Assembly: GCA_963777325.1 (NCBI GenBank)
Contig: CAVZQE010000018.1
Coordinates: forward strand, 310,001-374,000
Source: JAFAXA01 sp963777325
GTDB lineage: Bacteria; Pseudomonadota; Alphaproteobacteria; Acetobacterales; Acetobacteraceae
Direction: 5' to 3'
DNA length: 64,000 nucleotides
Positions 33,928 to 43,895 of this stretch are shown here, piece after piece. The first letter of the stretch is position 1. Each line of letters starts with the position of its first letter. The position numbers and the translations under genes were made by a program. Under the pieces are notes generated by a model. That model worked only from the letters and a program-made list of their open reading frames with translations. It was not told the origin of the DNA and did no database searches.

Positions 33928-35328
33928 TCAGTGGTGCGATGTCCCTTCGGCCCCATGAGCGGCATGCACCGGGTCGAACCCCTCTGTCGCGAGCGACCGG
34001 GCGCCGTTGAAATAGACGTTCAGGACGACGGCGGAGATCGAAGCCAGCAGGATGCCGCTATGAAGGATGGGGGCCAGCACATGCGGCAACTGGTTGAAGA
34101 ACGGCTGCGAGACGATCGGGATCATGCCGAAGCCGAGACTGATCGCGATGATCAGCAGGTTGTTGGGCCTTTCCTCGAGATTGACCCCGGCAAGGATTCG
34201 TATCCCGGTCGCCGCGACCATCCCGAACATGACCAGGCCCGCACCTCCGAGAACGAAGGTCGGCACCGACGCGACGACCTGCGCGAGCTTCGGGACCAGG
34301 CCGAGAAGAATGAGAATGACGCCGCCCACCGCGCAAACCCAGCGGCTGCGCACGCCGGTAACGCCGACCAGGCCCACGTTCTGCGAGAATGAGCTGTGCG
34401 GGAAGGTATTGAGGATGCCGCCGATCACGGTGCCGAGGCCATCGACCCGCAGCCCGCGCGTGAGATCCCGCTTGTCGAGGTGGCGATCGCAAATCTCCCC
34501 GAGAGCCAGGAACATGCCGAGCAACTCGATCATCACCACGATCATCACCACGCACATGGTCACGCAGGCGACTGGATCGAAAATGGGGAATCCGTAGTAG
34601 AAAGGCGTGGCCACAGAGAACCAGCTCGTCTGGGCGATGTGGCCGAAATCGACCTCCCCGAGCAGGATGGCGACAACCATGCCGATGATGAGGCCCAGCA
34701 GGACCGAGATATTGCGGACGAAACCGCGCCCGAACCTGGCGATCACCAGAATCGACACCAGCACCAGGAGCGCCAGGCCCAGATAGAGCGGTCGTCCGAA
34801 TTGCGGGTTGCCGATGCCGCCGGCCGCCCAATTGATACCGACTCCAACGAGGGAGATGCCGATGACGGTGATGATCGTGCCGGTCACGACCGGCGGAAAT
34901 AACGGCAGCAGCCGGCTCACGAACGGCGCCACAAGGATCGTGAATATCCCCGCGACGATGGTCGCGCCATAGATGCCGAGCAGGCCCAGACTGGGGTCGG
35001 ACCCCATCGCGACCATCGGCCCGACGGCCGCGAAGGTGACCCCCATGATGACCGGCAGCCGGATGCCGAACTTCCACACCCCGACGCTCTGGATCAGGGA
35101 GGCAATGCCGCAGGCCAGCAGGTCGCAGGTGATCAGGAAGGCGATTTGTTCCCTGGGCGCCTTGACGGCGGCGCCGATGATCAGCGGCACCGCTACCGCC
35201 CCCGCGTACATGACCAGCACGTGCTGGATGCCGAGGGCGATGAGCCGAGGCGCCGGAAGAACCTCGTCAACCGGATGGACTGCCACCGGCACGCTGTCTC
35301 CGGCTGGCGGCGCTACCGACACGGACAT
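33928..35328 (-). CDS. NCS2-family purine (urate/xanthine) permease
   Basis: 466 residues from ATG 35328 with GGGAG upstream; an in-frame start at 35367 is less supported. About 12-14 hydrophobic segments, with GIQHVLVMYAGAVAVPLIIG, LPVIMGVTFAAVGPM, the NCS2 signature region (GLGTVIGGILNTFPHSSFSQNVGLVGVTGVRSR), and GGAGLVMFGMVAATGIRIL. The NTFPHSSFSQNVG type resembles xanthine/urate rather than uracil transporters. As first transporter in the operon it likely imports urate or xanthine. It is the intact counterpart of the decayed copy at 31.5-32.1 kb. Confidence 0.92.
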   Translation of the reverse strand: MSVSVAPPAGDSVPVAVHPVDEVLPAPRLIALGIQHVLVMYAGAVAVPLIIGAAVKAPREQIAFLITCDLLACGIASLIQSVGVWKFGIRLPVIMGVTFAAVGPMVAMGSDPSLGLLGIYGATIVAGIFTILVAPFVSRLLPLFPPVVTGTIITVIGISLVGVGINWAAGGIGNPQFGRPLYLGLALLVLVSILVIARFGRGFVRNISVLLGLIIGMVVAILLGEVDFGHIAQTSWFSVATPFYYGFPIFDPVACVTMCVVMIVVMIELLGMFLALGEICDRHLDKRDLTRGLRVDGLGTVIGGILNTFPHSSFSQNVGLVGVTGVRSRWVCAVGGVILILLGLVPKLAQVVASVPTFVLGGAGLVMFGMVAATGIRILAGVNLEERPNNLLIIAISLGFGMIPIVSQPFFNQLPHVLAPILHSGILLASISAVVLNVYFNGARSLATEGFDPVHAAHGAEGTSHH

Positions 35329-35391
35329 TCCCGATCTCCCTTTGTCGCTCTTTATAGATAACTGCAAGGCTCGTCCGGACGTGCCGGCCGC

Positions 35392-35748
35392 TCAGCTCCC
35401 GCGATACGTCGCGTAGCTCCATGGTGAGGCCAAGAGCGGCACATGGTAGTGGCCCGCTTCCTCGGCGATGCCGATGCGAAGAGGCACATCCTCAAGGAAG
35501 GGCGGATCGGCCGTGGTCGCGCCGGATTGGGAGAAGTAGGGGCCGACATGGAAAACGAGTTCGTATCGACCGACCCTGAAAGCGTCGCCGTCCAGAAGCG
35601 GGGCGTCGGTCCGTCCGTCGGCATTGGTGCTGACCGTCTTGAGCAGCCGGCGGCCATCGGGATCGCCGATGGACCACAGCTCGACCCGGACGCCGGCCGC
35701 GGCGCGACCCGAGACGGTGTCCAGCACGTGGGTTGTCAGGCGACCCAT
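35392..35748 (-). CDS. hiuH: 5-hydroxyisourate hydrolase (transthyretin-like)
   Basis: 118 residues from ATG 35748, preferred over 35775 because GGGGGAAAC precedes it and the protein then begins MGRLTTHVLDTVSG as in the family. Catalytic features are the His in TTHVLD, Arg in DGRTDAPLL, and the diagnostic C-terminal YRGS. It hydrolyses 5-hydroxyisourate to OHCU between uricase and UraD. There is no obvious signal peptide. It is the promoter-proximal gene of the leftward purine operon, facing the porin gene divergently. Confidence 0.95.
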   Translation of the reverse strand: MGRLTTHVLDTVSGRAAAGVRVELWSIGDPDGRRLLKTVSTNADGRTDAPLLDGDAFRVGRYELVFHVGPYFSQSGATTADPPFLEDVPLRIGIAEEAGHYHVPLLASPWSYATYRGS

Positions 35749-35889
35749 GTTTCCCCCATCCGTATTTTGCGGCATCCTACCAGCAACGAGGCCAAAGGGA
35801 GGAGCAGCCGGCCATTCTTTTCACGATGCGGAAACGCGCGGGCTTGGGCAAGGGGCTTAACGGGCGGCACGAACGTACGCAGACGGGGT

Positions 35890-35932
35890 GGTTTTCTTTT
35901 CCAGCGGGTTTCTTTTCCACATCGCGGAAAAG
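35890..35932. promoter_or_regulatory. Repeats in the hiuH/oprB divergent promoter region
   Basis: The 260-bp divergent region between the purine operon and the porin contains a near-perfect direct repeat (GGTTTTCTTTTCCA at 35890-35903 and GGTTTCTTTTCCA at 35907-35919, about 16-17 bp apart). It overlaps a perfect inverted repeat CTTTTCC / GGAAAAG (35912-35932, 7-nt spacer). Such an arrangement would suit a regulator serving both directions; which one is unknown. Confidence 0.5.
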
Positions 35933-36035
35933 GGCGGAATAAAGTCGTTGCCGAGCCCATCTCGCTCTGGCAATCCCCCCTCTCGAAGGCGCGCTCGACG
36001 CGCGGTCAATAATCAGGACGCAGGGGAGGACGGGA

Positions 36036-37527
36036 ATGGAGTTGATCGGCCGCGAAGGGTTCAGGGGTTCGGTGGCGCTCGGGCGATTGCTCCTGGCGGC
36101 AGCGACGGCGGCCGGTACCGTTCCCGCGTTTGCGCAGGAGGTCGGCACGCCGCCGCCTGGCGAGAACCTCCAGCCGCAGAACGTCGCGCCGACGCCGGTC
36201 AACCCGAACCCGCCGCGCGCGTCCGCCTACTTCTTCGACCAGGGCAAACCGCTCGAGAACTTCGGCAAGGCCCTGGCGGATGCCGGCGTGTACCTGAAGG
36301 GCTTCTATTCGGGCACTCTCTACGCCGTGCCGTCCGGCGGATTGCAGAACACCAACGTCTTTTACAACGATGTCTTCTATGGCGCCGACTTCGATCTGGA
36401 CAAGATGCTCGGCTTACGCGGAACCGTCGTCCATTTCAGCATGGACAGCCGTTTCGGCGGCTTTCCGCAGGGCGTCAACAATCTCACCGGCTCGTCGGTG
36501 GGCTTCCTGAGCGGCGAGGGGCCAAACAACAACACGCGCCTGAACGAGTTCACGATCGACCAGCACCTGTTCGACGACAAGCTGCGCTTCATCGTCGGCC
36601 GCACGACGCTTGCCAGCTATTTCGGAACGTCCGAACTGTACTGCCAGTTCGTCACCTCGATCTGCAGCAACATGGTGCCGTTCAACTGGTCCAGCAACAG
36701 CAATTCGCCGTTCTGGCCGATCTCCACCTGGGCCGGCGAGTTCTCCGTGTGGCCGACGAAGCAACTCTACTTCCGCGCGGGCGCCTCGGAGTTGAATCCG
36801 AGCCAGGTACGGCCATGCCGGCTTTCCCTGGGATGATGGCTGGAGCACCAAGAACGCGACGGGGTTCTATGTTCCCGTCGAGATCGGATGGGTGACCAAC
36901 CCCCGCGAGGTGCGATACGCGAGCAAGATCGACATCGGCATGGAGTACAACTCCTCGAACTTCACCGATCCGCGCTTCAACACGCAGGGCCAGAAACTGG
37001 CGTTCGCCGGTGGCGCGCCCCTCGGCAACGGCTCCAACACCGAGATCTACGCCCAGGTCCGGCAGACCGTGTGGCGGCCGGATCCGTCGAAGGAGCGCAG
37101 CGTCGAGGTGTTCGGCGGCGTGCTCTGGGACGTGTCGGGACATGCCTTGGTGCAGAACTACTTCGAGGCGGGCGTGGTGTCGCACGGCACGTTCCCTGGA
37201 CGCGACAATGATTCGCTCGGATTTCTGTTCACGCATTTCCTGTTCAACCACCGCCAGACCGGGGCGGTGAACGACAGGATCGCCGCCGCGGGCCTCAGCG
37301 GCAACGTCGCGAACACGTCGCAGATCATCGAGCTGAACTACGGCCTCTCCATCGCGCCCGGGATCCAGATCAAGCCGTACGCGGACATGACGTTCCATCC
37401 GGACCAGAACCTCTTCAACGTGCCGGTGCCGAAGCCAAACGTGAATTATGCCTTCGCGACCGGCTTCCAGCTGTCCGTGCTGCTCAACCCCGCCCTTGGC
37501 CTGCCCTCGTTCTTCCGCGATAATTGA
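36036..37527 (+). pseudogene. OprB-type carbohydrate/small-molecule porin, frameshifted
   Basis: From ATG 36036 (GGGGAGGA upstream) there is a signal peptide ending VPAFAQE, then outer-membrane beta-barrel sequence (GVYLKGFYSGTLYAVPSGGL ... RFIVGRTTLASYFGTSEL ... LYFRAGASELNPSQ). At about 36807 the frame changes by one base and stops at 36836. The barrel resumes in the next frame as YGHAGFPWDDGWSTKNATGF and FYVPVEIGWVTNPREVRYA, ending FQLSVLLNPALGLPSFF at 37527. Combined length (about 495) suits an OprB porin. Placement between the two purine arms suggests an outer-membrane channel for a purine or allantoin-type solute, which is inference. Confidence 0.82.
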
Positions 37528-37656
37528 AGCGCCGCGGACGCGGGCCGGACAAGCGAGCATGCCGGTTTCCGCGATGTGGCAACGAACTCCGGACGGCCTG
37601 CTCGTGACAACACCCGCCCGGCTACAGTCGGTCTACTCGCGCGTAAGGAGAAGCAG

Positions 37657-39432
37657 ATGGCCGTAATGCGAGCCGTGGAAGCCGCCATTCATGTCTTGGA
37701 ACGGGAGGGCATAACGACGACTTTCGGCGTGCCCGGCGCCGCCATCAACCCGTTCTACGCTGCAATGCGGAAACGCAATTCGATCAAGCACGTTCTCGCG
37801 CGCCATGTCGAGGGCGCGTCGCACATGGCCGAGGGCTATACCCGCGCGCGGGCTGGCAACATCGGCGTCTGCGCCGGCACGTCGGGACCGGCGGGCACGG
37901 ACATGATCACTGGCCTGTATTCGGCCTGGGCCGATTCGATTCCGATCCTCTGCATTGCGGGGCAGGCCCCGCGTGCGCGCCTGCACAAGGAAGATTTCCA
38001 GGCGGTGGACATCGAATCGATCGCCAAGCCCGTGACGAAGTGGGCGAGCACCGTGCGGGAGCCGGGGCTGGTGCCGCGCACCTTCCAGCAGGCGTTCCAC
38101 ATCATGCGCTCCGGCCGGCCCGGGCCGGTGCTGATCGACCTGCCGTTCGATGTGCAGATGGCCGAAATCGAGTTCGATCCCGAGACTTACGAGCCGCTGC
38201 CGGTGTACAAGCCGCATGCGACGCGCGCGCAGGCCGAGAAGGCGATCGACATGCTCTGCGCGGCGGAACGGCCGTTGATCGTCGCCGGCGGCGGCATCAT
38301 CAATGCGGACGCTTCGGATCTGCTGGTCGAGTTCGCCGATCTGACCGGGGTTCCCGTCATCCCGACGCTCATGGGCTGGGGGACCATCCCCGACGATCAT
38401 CGTCTCATGGCCGGGATGGTCGGCTTGCAGACGAGCCACCGCTACGGCAACGCGACGCTTCTTGCCTCGGATGTGGTCTTGGGCATCGGCAACCGCTGGG
38501 CCAACCGGCACACCGGATCGGTCGAGGTCTACACGAAGGGTCGCACCTTCATCCACGTGGACATCGAGCCGACCCAGATCGGCCGGGTGTTCAACCCGGA
38601 TTACGGCATCGTTTCCGACGCCAAGGCCGCGCTGCAACTGTTCGTCGAGGTCGCGCGGGCGCGCAAGGCGGAAGGCCGCCTGCCCGACTGGTCGGCCTGG
38701 GCCGCCGAATGCCGGGACCGCAAGAAGACGATGCTGCGCCGGACGCATTTCGACGAGAGCCCGATCAAGCCTCAACGGGTCTACGAGGAAATGAACCGGG
38801 CGTTCGGCCGCGATACCTGCTACGTCAGCACGATCGGCCTTTCGCAGATCGCCGGCGGACAGTTCCTCCATGTCTTCAAGCCACGCCACTGGATCAATTG
38901 CGGCCAGGCGGGACCGCTTGGCTGGACGATCCCGGCGGCTCTCGGCGTGTGCGTCGCCGACCCGGACCGCTTCGTCGTGGCGCTTTCCGGTGACTACGAC
39001 TTCCAGTTCATGATCGAGGAGCTGGCCGTCGGCGCGCAATTCCGGCTGCCATACCTGCACGTGGTGGTGAACAACTCTTATCTCGGCCTGATCCGGCAAT
39101 CGCAGCGCGGCTTCGACATGGATTACTGCGTGCAACTGGCGTTCGAGAACCTCAATGCGCCAGAACTCAGAGGCTACGGCGTCGATCACGTCAAGGTGGC
39201 CGAAGGGCTCGGCTGCAAGGCGATCCGCGTCACCCAGGTCGCGGAGATACTGCCGGCGTTCGAGCAGGCCAGGCAATGGATGCAGCAGGACCGGGTTCCC
39301 GTCGTCGTGGAGATCATCCTCGAGCGGGTCACGAACATCGCCATGGGAACGGAGATCGACAACGTCGTCGAGTTCGAGGATCTGGCCGAGCAGCATGCCG
39401 ACGCGCCGACGGCGATCGCGTTGCTCGACTAG
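37657..39432 (+). CDS. gcl: Glyoxylate carboligase (tartronate-semialdehyde synthase)
   Basis: 591 residues from ATG 37657 with AAGGAG upstream. It is a ThDP enzyme of the acetolactate synthase family: N-terminal EGITTTFGVPGAAINPFY, then ARHVEGASHMAEGYTRA, where Gcl has the unusual Val before Glu in place of the cofactor-activating Glu. The C-terminal ThDP/Mg motif is GDYDFQFMIEELAVG ... NNSYLGLIRQ. It joins two glyoxylates to tartronate semialdehyde plus CO2. It starts the rightward glyoxylate arm that uses glyoxylate released from allantoin. No defect is visible. Confidence 0.96.
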   Translation: MAVMRAVEAAIHVLEREGITTTFGVPGAAINPFYAAMRKRNSIKHVLARHVEGASHMAEGYTRARAGNIGVCAGTSGPAGTDMITGLYSAWADSIPILCIAGQAPRARLHKEDFQAVDIESIAKPVTKWASTVREPGLVPRTFQQAFHIMRSGRPGPVLIDLPFDVQMAEIEFDPETYEPLPVYKPHATRAQAEKAIDMLCAAERPLIVAGGGIINADASDLLVEFADLTGVPVIPTLMGWGTIPDDHRLMAGMVGLQTSHRYGNATLLASDVVLGIGNRWANRHTGSVEVYTKGRTFIHVDIEPTQIGRVFNPDYGIVSDAKAALQLFVEVARARKAEGRLPDWSAWAAECRDRKKTMLRRTHFDESPIKPQRVYEEMNRAFGRDTCYVSTIGLSQIAGGQFLHVFKPRHWINCGQAGPLGWTIPAALGVCVADPDRFVVALSGDYDFQFMIEELAVGAQFRLPYLHVVVNNSYLGLIRQSQRGFDMDYCVQLAFENLNAPELRGYGVDHVKVAEGLGCKAIRVTQVAEILPAFEQARQWMQQDRVPVVVEIILERVTNIAMGTEIDNVVEFEDLAEQHADAPTAIALLD

Positions 39433-39446
39433 CCACGGGGGAGAGC

Positions 39447-40262
39447 ATGCCAAAATTCTGCGCCAATCTCACGATGCTCTACACCGAGCATGACTTCCTC
39501 GACCGTTTCGCCGCTGCGGCGGCCGACGGGTTCAAGGGTGTCGAGTACATGTTCCCCTATCCCTTTCCGAAGGAGGATCTGGCTGACCGTATCGCGCGCA
39601 ATAATCTCGTCCAGGTTCTGCACAATCTCCCGGCGGGCGATTGGGCGGGGGGTGATCGGGGCGTCGCCTGTCAGCCGGACCGCAAGGGCGAGTTCCGCGA
39701 AGGCGTGGGTCGGGCCATCGAGTATGCAACGGCGCTTCGCTGCCCGCTGCTGAACTGCCTGGTCGGGATTCCGCGCCCCGACGACGACCCCACGCTGGTG
39801 CGCAAGACGGTGGTCGAGAACCTGCGCTTCGCGGCGGGGGAGCTCAAGAAGGCGGGGATCAAGCTGCTGATCGAGCCGGTCAATGACAAGGACATTCCGG
39901 GCTTCTGGCTGACGCGCGCCGACCAGGGCGTCTCGGTCATGGACGAGGTCGGCTCGGACAATCTGTTCCTGCAATACGATTTCTATCATCAGAGCCGGAT
40001 GGACGGCGAGCTGGCGGCCACCTTTCGCCGCCTCAAAAGCCGCATCGCCCATGTTCAGGTGGCTGACAATCCGGGGAGGAACGAGCCCGGAAGCGGCGAG
40101 ATCAACTTTCCCTTCCTGTTCGGGATGCTTGACCGCGAAGGCTACGACGGCTGGGTCGGATGCGAGTACAAGCCGGCGGCCGGCACGAGCGACGGGCTCG
40201 GCTGGGCGGCCGCGCATCTCGACGCGAACTCACTGACAACCGAAGCCACGGAGAGGGTCATC
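39447..40262 (+). CDS. hyi: Hydroxypyruvate isomerase, reading in frame into glxR
   Basis: The ATG at 39447 (GGGGGAGAG upstream) begins a normal hydroxypyruvate isomerase (PKFCANLTMLYTEHDFLDRF, catalytic Glu in LLIEPVNDKDIPG and in GWVGCEYKP). The usual short end after GLGWAAA is replaced by HLDANSLTTEATERVI with no stop, and the frame runs straight into the start Met of tartronate semialdehyde reductase (272 codons apart). In another frame a TGA occurs soon after GLGWAAA, so a lost stop or an indel near 40215-40235 could explain it. Listed to the junction; the isomerase fold itself looks complete. Confidence 0.85.
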
Positions 40263-41158
40263 ATGAACGTGGGATTTATCGGCCTGGGTATTATGGGCCG
40301 GCCAATGGCGGGGCATCTGCAGAAGGGCGGGCACACGCTGTTCGTGTACAGATCTCGGCAAGCTGCCAGAAGACCTGCTGAGCGGGGGCGCAAAGGGCTG
40401 CTCGTCGGGCAAGGAGGTGGCGCAGAACTCGGACGTCATCATCACCATGGTTCCCGATACGCCGCATGTGGAGGCGGCGCTGTTTCGGTGAGAATGGAGT
40501 CGCGGAGGGCCTGACGCCGGGGAAGATCGTGGTCGATATGAGCTCGATCGCTCCGGTGCCCACCAAGGATTTCGCGCGCCGCATCAAGGAACGGGGCTGC
40601 GAATACCTCGACGCCCCGGTGTCGGGCGGGGACGTGGGCGCCAAGGCGGCCTCGCTCACCATCATGGTTGGCGGCTCGCAGGAGGCGTTCGACAAGGTCA
40701 AGCCTCTGTTCGAGCTGATGGGCAAGAACATAACGCTGGTCGGCGGCAACGGCGACGGCCAGACGACGAAGGTCGCCAACCAGATCATCGTCGCGCTGAC
40801 CATCGAGGCGGTCGCCGAGGCGCTGCTCTTCGCCGCCAAGGCGGGAGCGGACCCGGCGCGCGTACGCTCGGCGCTGATGGGCGGGTTCGCCAACTCGCGC
40901 ATTCTCGAAGTGCATGGCGAACGCATGGTCAAGCGCAACTTCGATCCGGGCTTCCGCATCGAGCTGCATCAGAAGGATTTGAATCTGGCGCTGCAGGGGG
41001 CGAAGCAGCTGCATATCAGCTTGCCGAATACCGCGACCTGCCAGGAGCTGTTCAATGCCTGCGCCGCCAATGGCGGGGCGGCCTGGGACCACTCCGGCAT
41101 GGTCCGGGCGCTGGAGATGCTGGCCAATTTCGAAATCGGCGACACGCCGAAAGGCTGA
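40263..41158 (+). pseudogene. glxR: Tartronate semialdehyde reductase with two frameshifts
   Basis: ATG 40263 opens with a Rossmann NAD(P) motif (MNVGFIGLGIMGRPMAGHLQ). After HTLFVY an extra base (A at 40350) disrupts the frame. The expected DLGKLPEDLLSGGAKG ... DVIITMVPDTPHVEAALF is in the next frame. A second extra base (T in the TTT at 40483-40485) comes before GENGVAEGLTPGK. From there the protein is normal (VDMSSIAPVPTKDFARRI, DAPVSGGDVGAKAASLTIM, GNGDGQTTKVANQII) to the stop at 41158. Both events are insertions. A working gene would reduce tartronate semialdehyde to D-glycerate between Gcl/Hyi and glycerate kinase. Confidence 0.88.
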
Positions 41159-41251
41159 TTGACGGGGCGCACGGTCGGGACGCTCCGCCCCGACCGGCGC
41201 CTCGCGAACCGTAACGGGACAGGTGGTTGCCGAGCGGCGCGGGAGGAAACG

Positions 41252-42571
41252 ATGCGCGGGTTCATGCGGTCCTTGTTCGGGCAGGTCGTCGCCGCGCTGA
41301 TTCTCGGCATCCTGCTCGGGTGGCTGTTTCCCGCCTTCGCGACCGGGCTGAAGCCGCTCGGCGACGGGTTCATCAAGCTGATCAAGATGGTGATCGCGCC
41401 GCTCGTGTTCGGCGTGGTCGTGCATGGGATCGTCGGCGCCGGCGACCTGAAGAAGGTCGGGCGCGTCGGCGTGAAGGCGATCGTCTATTTCGAGATCCTC
41501 ACGACGATAGCGCTCGGGGTCGGGGTGCTGCTCGCCTATGTCGTGGAGCCGGGCGTCGGGATGAACATCGACACCAAGACGCTCGATGCCTCGGCGCTCT
41601 CGGCGTACACGTCGCACGTCGCTCAGGTCACGAACGAGGTTGACGTCGTGATGCGGATCATCCCGAGCACGATCGTCGATGCCTTCGCCCAGGGCGACAT
41701 TTTGCAGGTATTGCTCGTCGCGATCCTGTTCGGCGTCGGGCTGGCCCTGTTGGGCGAGCGCGGGCGGACGGTCACGCACGTCATCGAGGAAACGGTGGAC
41801 GTGCTGTTCAAGGTGATCGGCTTCATCGTGAAGGTGGCGCCCCTCGGCGTGCTTGGGGCGGTGGCCTTCACCGTCGGCAAGTATGGCGTCGCCTCGCTCG
41901 GCCGGCTCGGCATCCTGGTGGCCCTCTACTACGTCACCGCCGCCCTCTTCGTCGTGGTCGTGCTCGGCACCGTCCTGCGGCTGGCCGGGTTCAACCTGTT
42001 CAAGCTTCTGCGCTACCTGCGCGAGGAGATCCTGATCGTGTTCGGGACGGCGTCGTCGGACGCCGTGCTGCCCCAGGTCATGCGCAAGCTCGAGGCCATG
42101 GGCATCAAGGACTCCACCGTCGGATTGGTGATCCCGATGGGGTATTCGTTCAACCTCGATGGGTTCTCGATCTACCTCACGCTGGCGGCGGTTTTCATCG
42201 CGCAGGCGACCAACACCCATCTCTCGACCGGAGACCTGCTCATGGTGCTCGGGGCCGCGCTGCTCACCTCGAAGGGCGCGAGCGGCGTGCCGGGCTCGGC
42301 GATCGTGGTGTTGGCGGCGACGCTCTCGGCGATACCGGTCATCCCGGCGATCGGCCTCGTGCTCGTGCTTTCGGTGGACTGGTTCATGGGCATCGCCCGC
42401 GCCGTCTCCAATCTGATCGGCAATTGCGTGGCAACGGTCGTCATCGCCGTGTGGGAGGGCGACATCGACCGGGTGCGAGCGAAACAGGTTCTGGATGGCC
42501 ACGTCTCGACCGAGGAATTGCTCGCCGAGCCCGTGGAGACGGCCGCCGCCGCGCCGACCGCGGCGATCTGA
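41252..42571 (+). CDS. dctA: Sodium/proton:C4-dicarboxylate symporter (DctA-like)
   Basis: 439 residues from ATG 41252 (GGGAGGAAAC upstream). Family motifs are intact: LGWLFPAFATGLKPLGDGFIKL near the N-terminus, IVFGTASSDAVLPQVMRKLE, the substrate-site segment IPMGYSFNLDGFSIYLTLAAVFIAQ, and TSKGASGVPGSAIVVLAATL. DAACS carriers take up succinate, malate, fumarate or similar acids. Here it is embedded among glyoxylate genes, so an organic acid such as tartronate, oxalurate or glycerate is conceivable but not shown. Confidence 0.9.
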   Translation: MRGFMRSLFGQVVAALILGILLGWLFPAFATGLKPLGDGFIKLIKMVIAPLVFGVVVHGIVGAGDLKKVGRVGVKAIVYFEILTTIALGVGVLLAYVVEPGVGMNIDTKTLDASALSAYTSHVAQVTNEVDVVMRIIPSTIVDAFAQGDILQVLLVAILFGVGLALLGERGRTVTHVIEETVDVLFKVIGFIVKVAPLGVLGAVAFTVGKYGVASLGRLGILVALYYVTAALFVVVVLGTVLRLAGFNLFKLLRYLREEILIVFGTASSDAVLPQVMRKLEAMGIKDSTVGLVIPMGYSFNLDGFSIYLTLAAVFIAQATNTHLSTGDLLMVLGAALLTSKGASGVPGSAIVVLAATLSAIPVIPAIGLVLVLSVDWFMGIARAVSNLIGNCVATVVIAVWEGDIDRVRAKQVLDGHVSTEELLAEPVETAAAAPTAAI

Positions 42572-42601
42572 GCGACAGCGCAGGGACGGAGGGACCGCCT
42601 G

Positions 42602-43867
42602 ATGACGACCGCGCCGCGGGATTTGCTGAGATCGATGTTCGACGCCGCCGTGCGCGCGGCGTTGCCTGACAAGTCGCTGCCATCCCATCTGCCGCCGCCA
42701 TCGAAGGGCCGCACAATCGTCGTCGGCGCGGGCAAGGCCTCCGCCGCAATGGCCCGTGCGCTCGAGGATCATTGGAGCGGGGAGATCGAAGGGCTGATCG
42801 TGACGCGCTACGGCCATGGCGTCCCGTGTCACCGCATCGAGATCGTCGAGGCGGCGCATCCGGTGCCCGACGAGAAGGGCCGGGACGCGGCGCGGCGAAT
42901 CCTCGGCATGGTGCAGGGGCTGAGCGAGGACGATCTGGTGATCGCGCTGATCTCGGGCGGCGGCTCGTCGCTGCTCAGCCTGCCCGCGCCCGGATTGACG
43001 CTCGAGGACAAGCAGGCGGTCAACCGCGCGCTGTTGCGCTCCGGCGCGCATATCGGCGAGATGAATTGCGTACGCAAGCATCTCTCCGCGATCAAGGGCG
43101 GGCGGCTCGCGGCGGCCGCCTACCCGGCCCGGGTCGTGACTCTGGTCATATCGGACGTGCCGGCGGACGATCCCTCCATCATCGCGTCGGGGCCGACCGT
43201 CGCGGATGCAACCAGTTTCGCCGACGCGCGCGCGGTGCTCGCCAAATACGGCATCGCTGAGCCTGCTTCGGCGCTCCGCCATCTCGAGCGCGCCGAAGAC
43301 GAGACGCCCAAGCCCGGCGACCCGCGCCTGGCGCGTGCGCGCCTGGAGATGATCGCGACGCCGCAGATGTCGCTCGAAGCGGCGGCGGCGGTGGCGCGCG
43401 ATGCCGGGGTCAGCCCGCTCATTCTCGGCGATTCCATCGAGGGGGAAGCCCGCGAGGTCGGGCGCGTCATGGCGGGCATCGCCCGTCAGGTGGCGCTCCG
43501 CGGCCAGCCGGCCGCGAAACCCGCGGTGCTGCTCTCGGGCGGGGAGACGACGGTCACGGTGCGCGGCAAGGGTCGCGGCGGCCGCAACGTCGAGTTCCTG
43601 CTGTCGCTCGCCGTCGAGCTGGACGGATTGCCGGGCGTTTCCGCGCTGGCGGCCGACACCGACGGCATCGACGGCGCGGAGGAGGTCGCGGGCGCGATCG
43701 TCACGCCCGACACGATCGCCCGCGCGAGGGCCGAGGGGATCGACGCCAAGCAGCGTCTGGCCGACAATGACGGCCACGGCTTCTTCGAGGCGCTCGGCGA
43801 TCAGGTCGTCACCGGCCCGACGCTGACCAACGTGAACGACTTCCGCGCGATCCTGGTCACCGGGTGA
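42602..43867 (+). CDS. ttuD: Glycerate 2-kinase, MOFRL family (TtuD/GckA-like)
   Basis: 421 residues with the N-terminal GRTIVVGAGKASAAMARALE, the central ALISGGGSSLLSLPAPGLTLEDK, VISDVPADDPSIIASGPTV, and the C-terminal MOFRL signature GGETTVTVRGKGRGGRNVEF ... AADTDGIDGAEEVAGA. It phosphorylates D-glycerate to 2-phosphoglycerate, joining the glyoxylate arm to lower glycolysis. It begins 31 nt after dctA and is followed by pyruvate kinase 28 nt downstream, so a single operon is likely. No defect is visible. Confidence 0.94.
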   Translation: MTTAPRDLLRSMFDAAVRAALPDKSLPSHLPPPSKGRTIVVGAGKASAAMARALEDHWSGEIEGLIVTRYGHGVPCHRIEIVEAAHPVPDEKGRDAARRILGMVQGLSEDDLVIALISGGGSSLLSLPAPGLTLEDKQAVNRALLRSGAHIGEMNCVRKHLSAIKGGRLAAAAYPARVVTLVISDVPADDPSIIASGPTVADATSFADARAVLAKYGIAEPASALRHLERAEDETPKPGDPRLARARLEMIATPQMSLEAAAAVARDAGVSPLILGDSIEGEAREVGRVMAGIARQVALRGQPAAKPAVLLSGGETTVTVRGKGRGGRNVEFLLSLAVELDGLPGVSALAADTDGIDGAEEVAGAIVTPDTIARARAEGIDAKQRLADNDGHGFFEALGDQVVTGPTLTNVNDFRAILVTG

Positions 43868-43895
43868 GGGGGGCGGCCTGACCGGCCGCGATATC

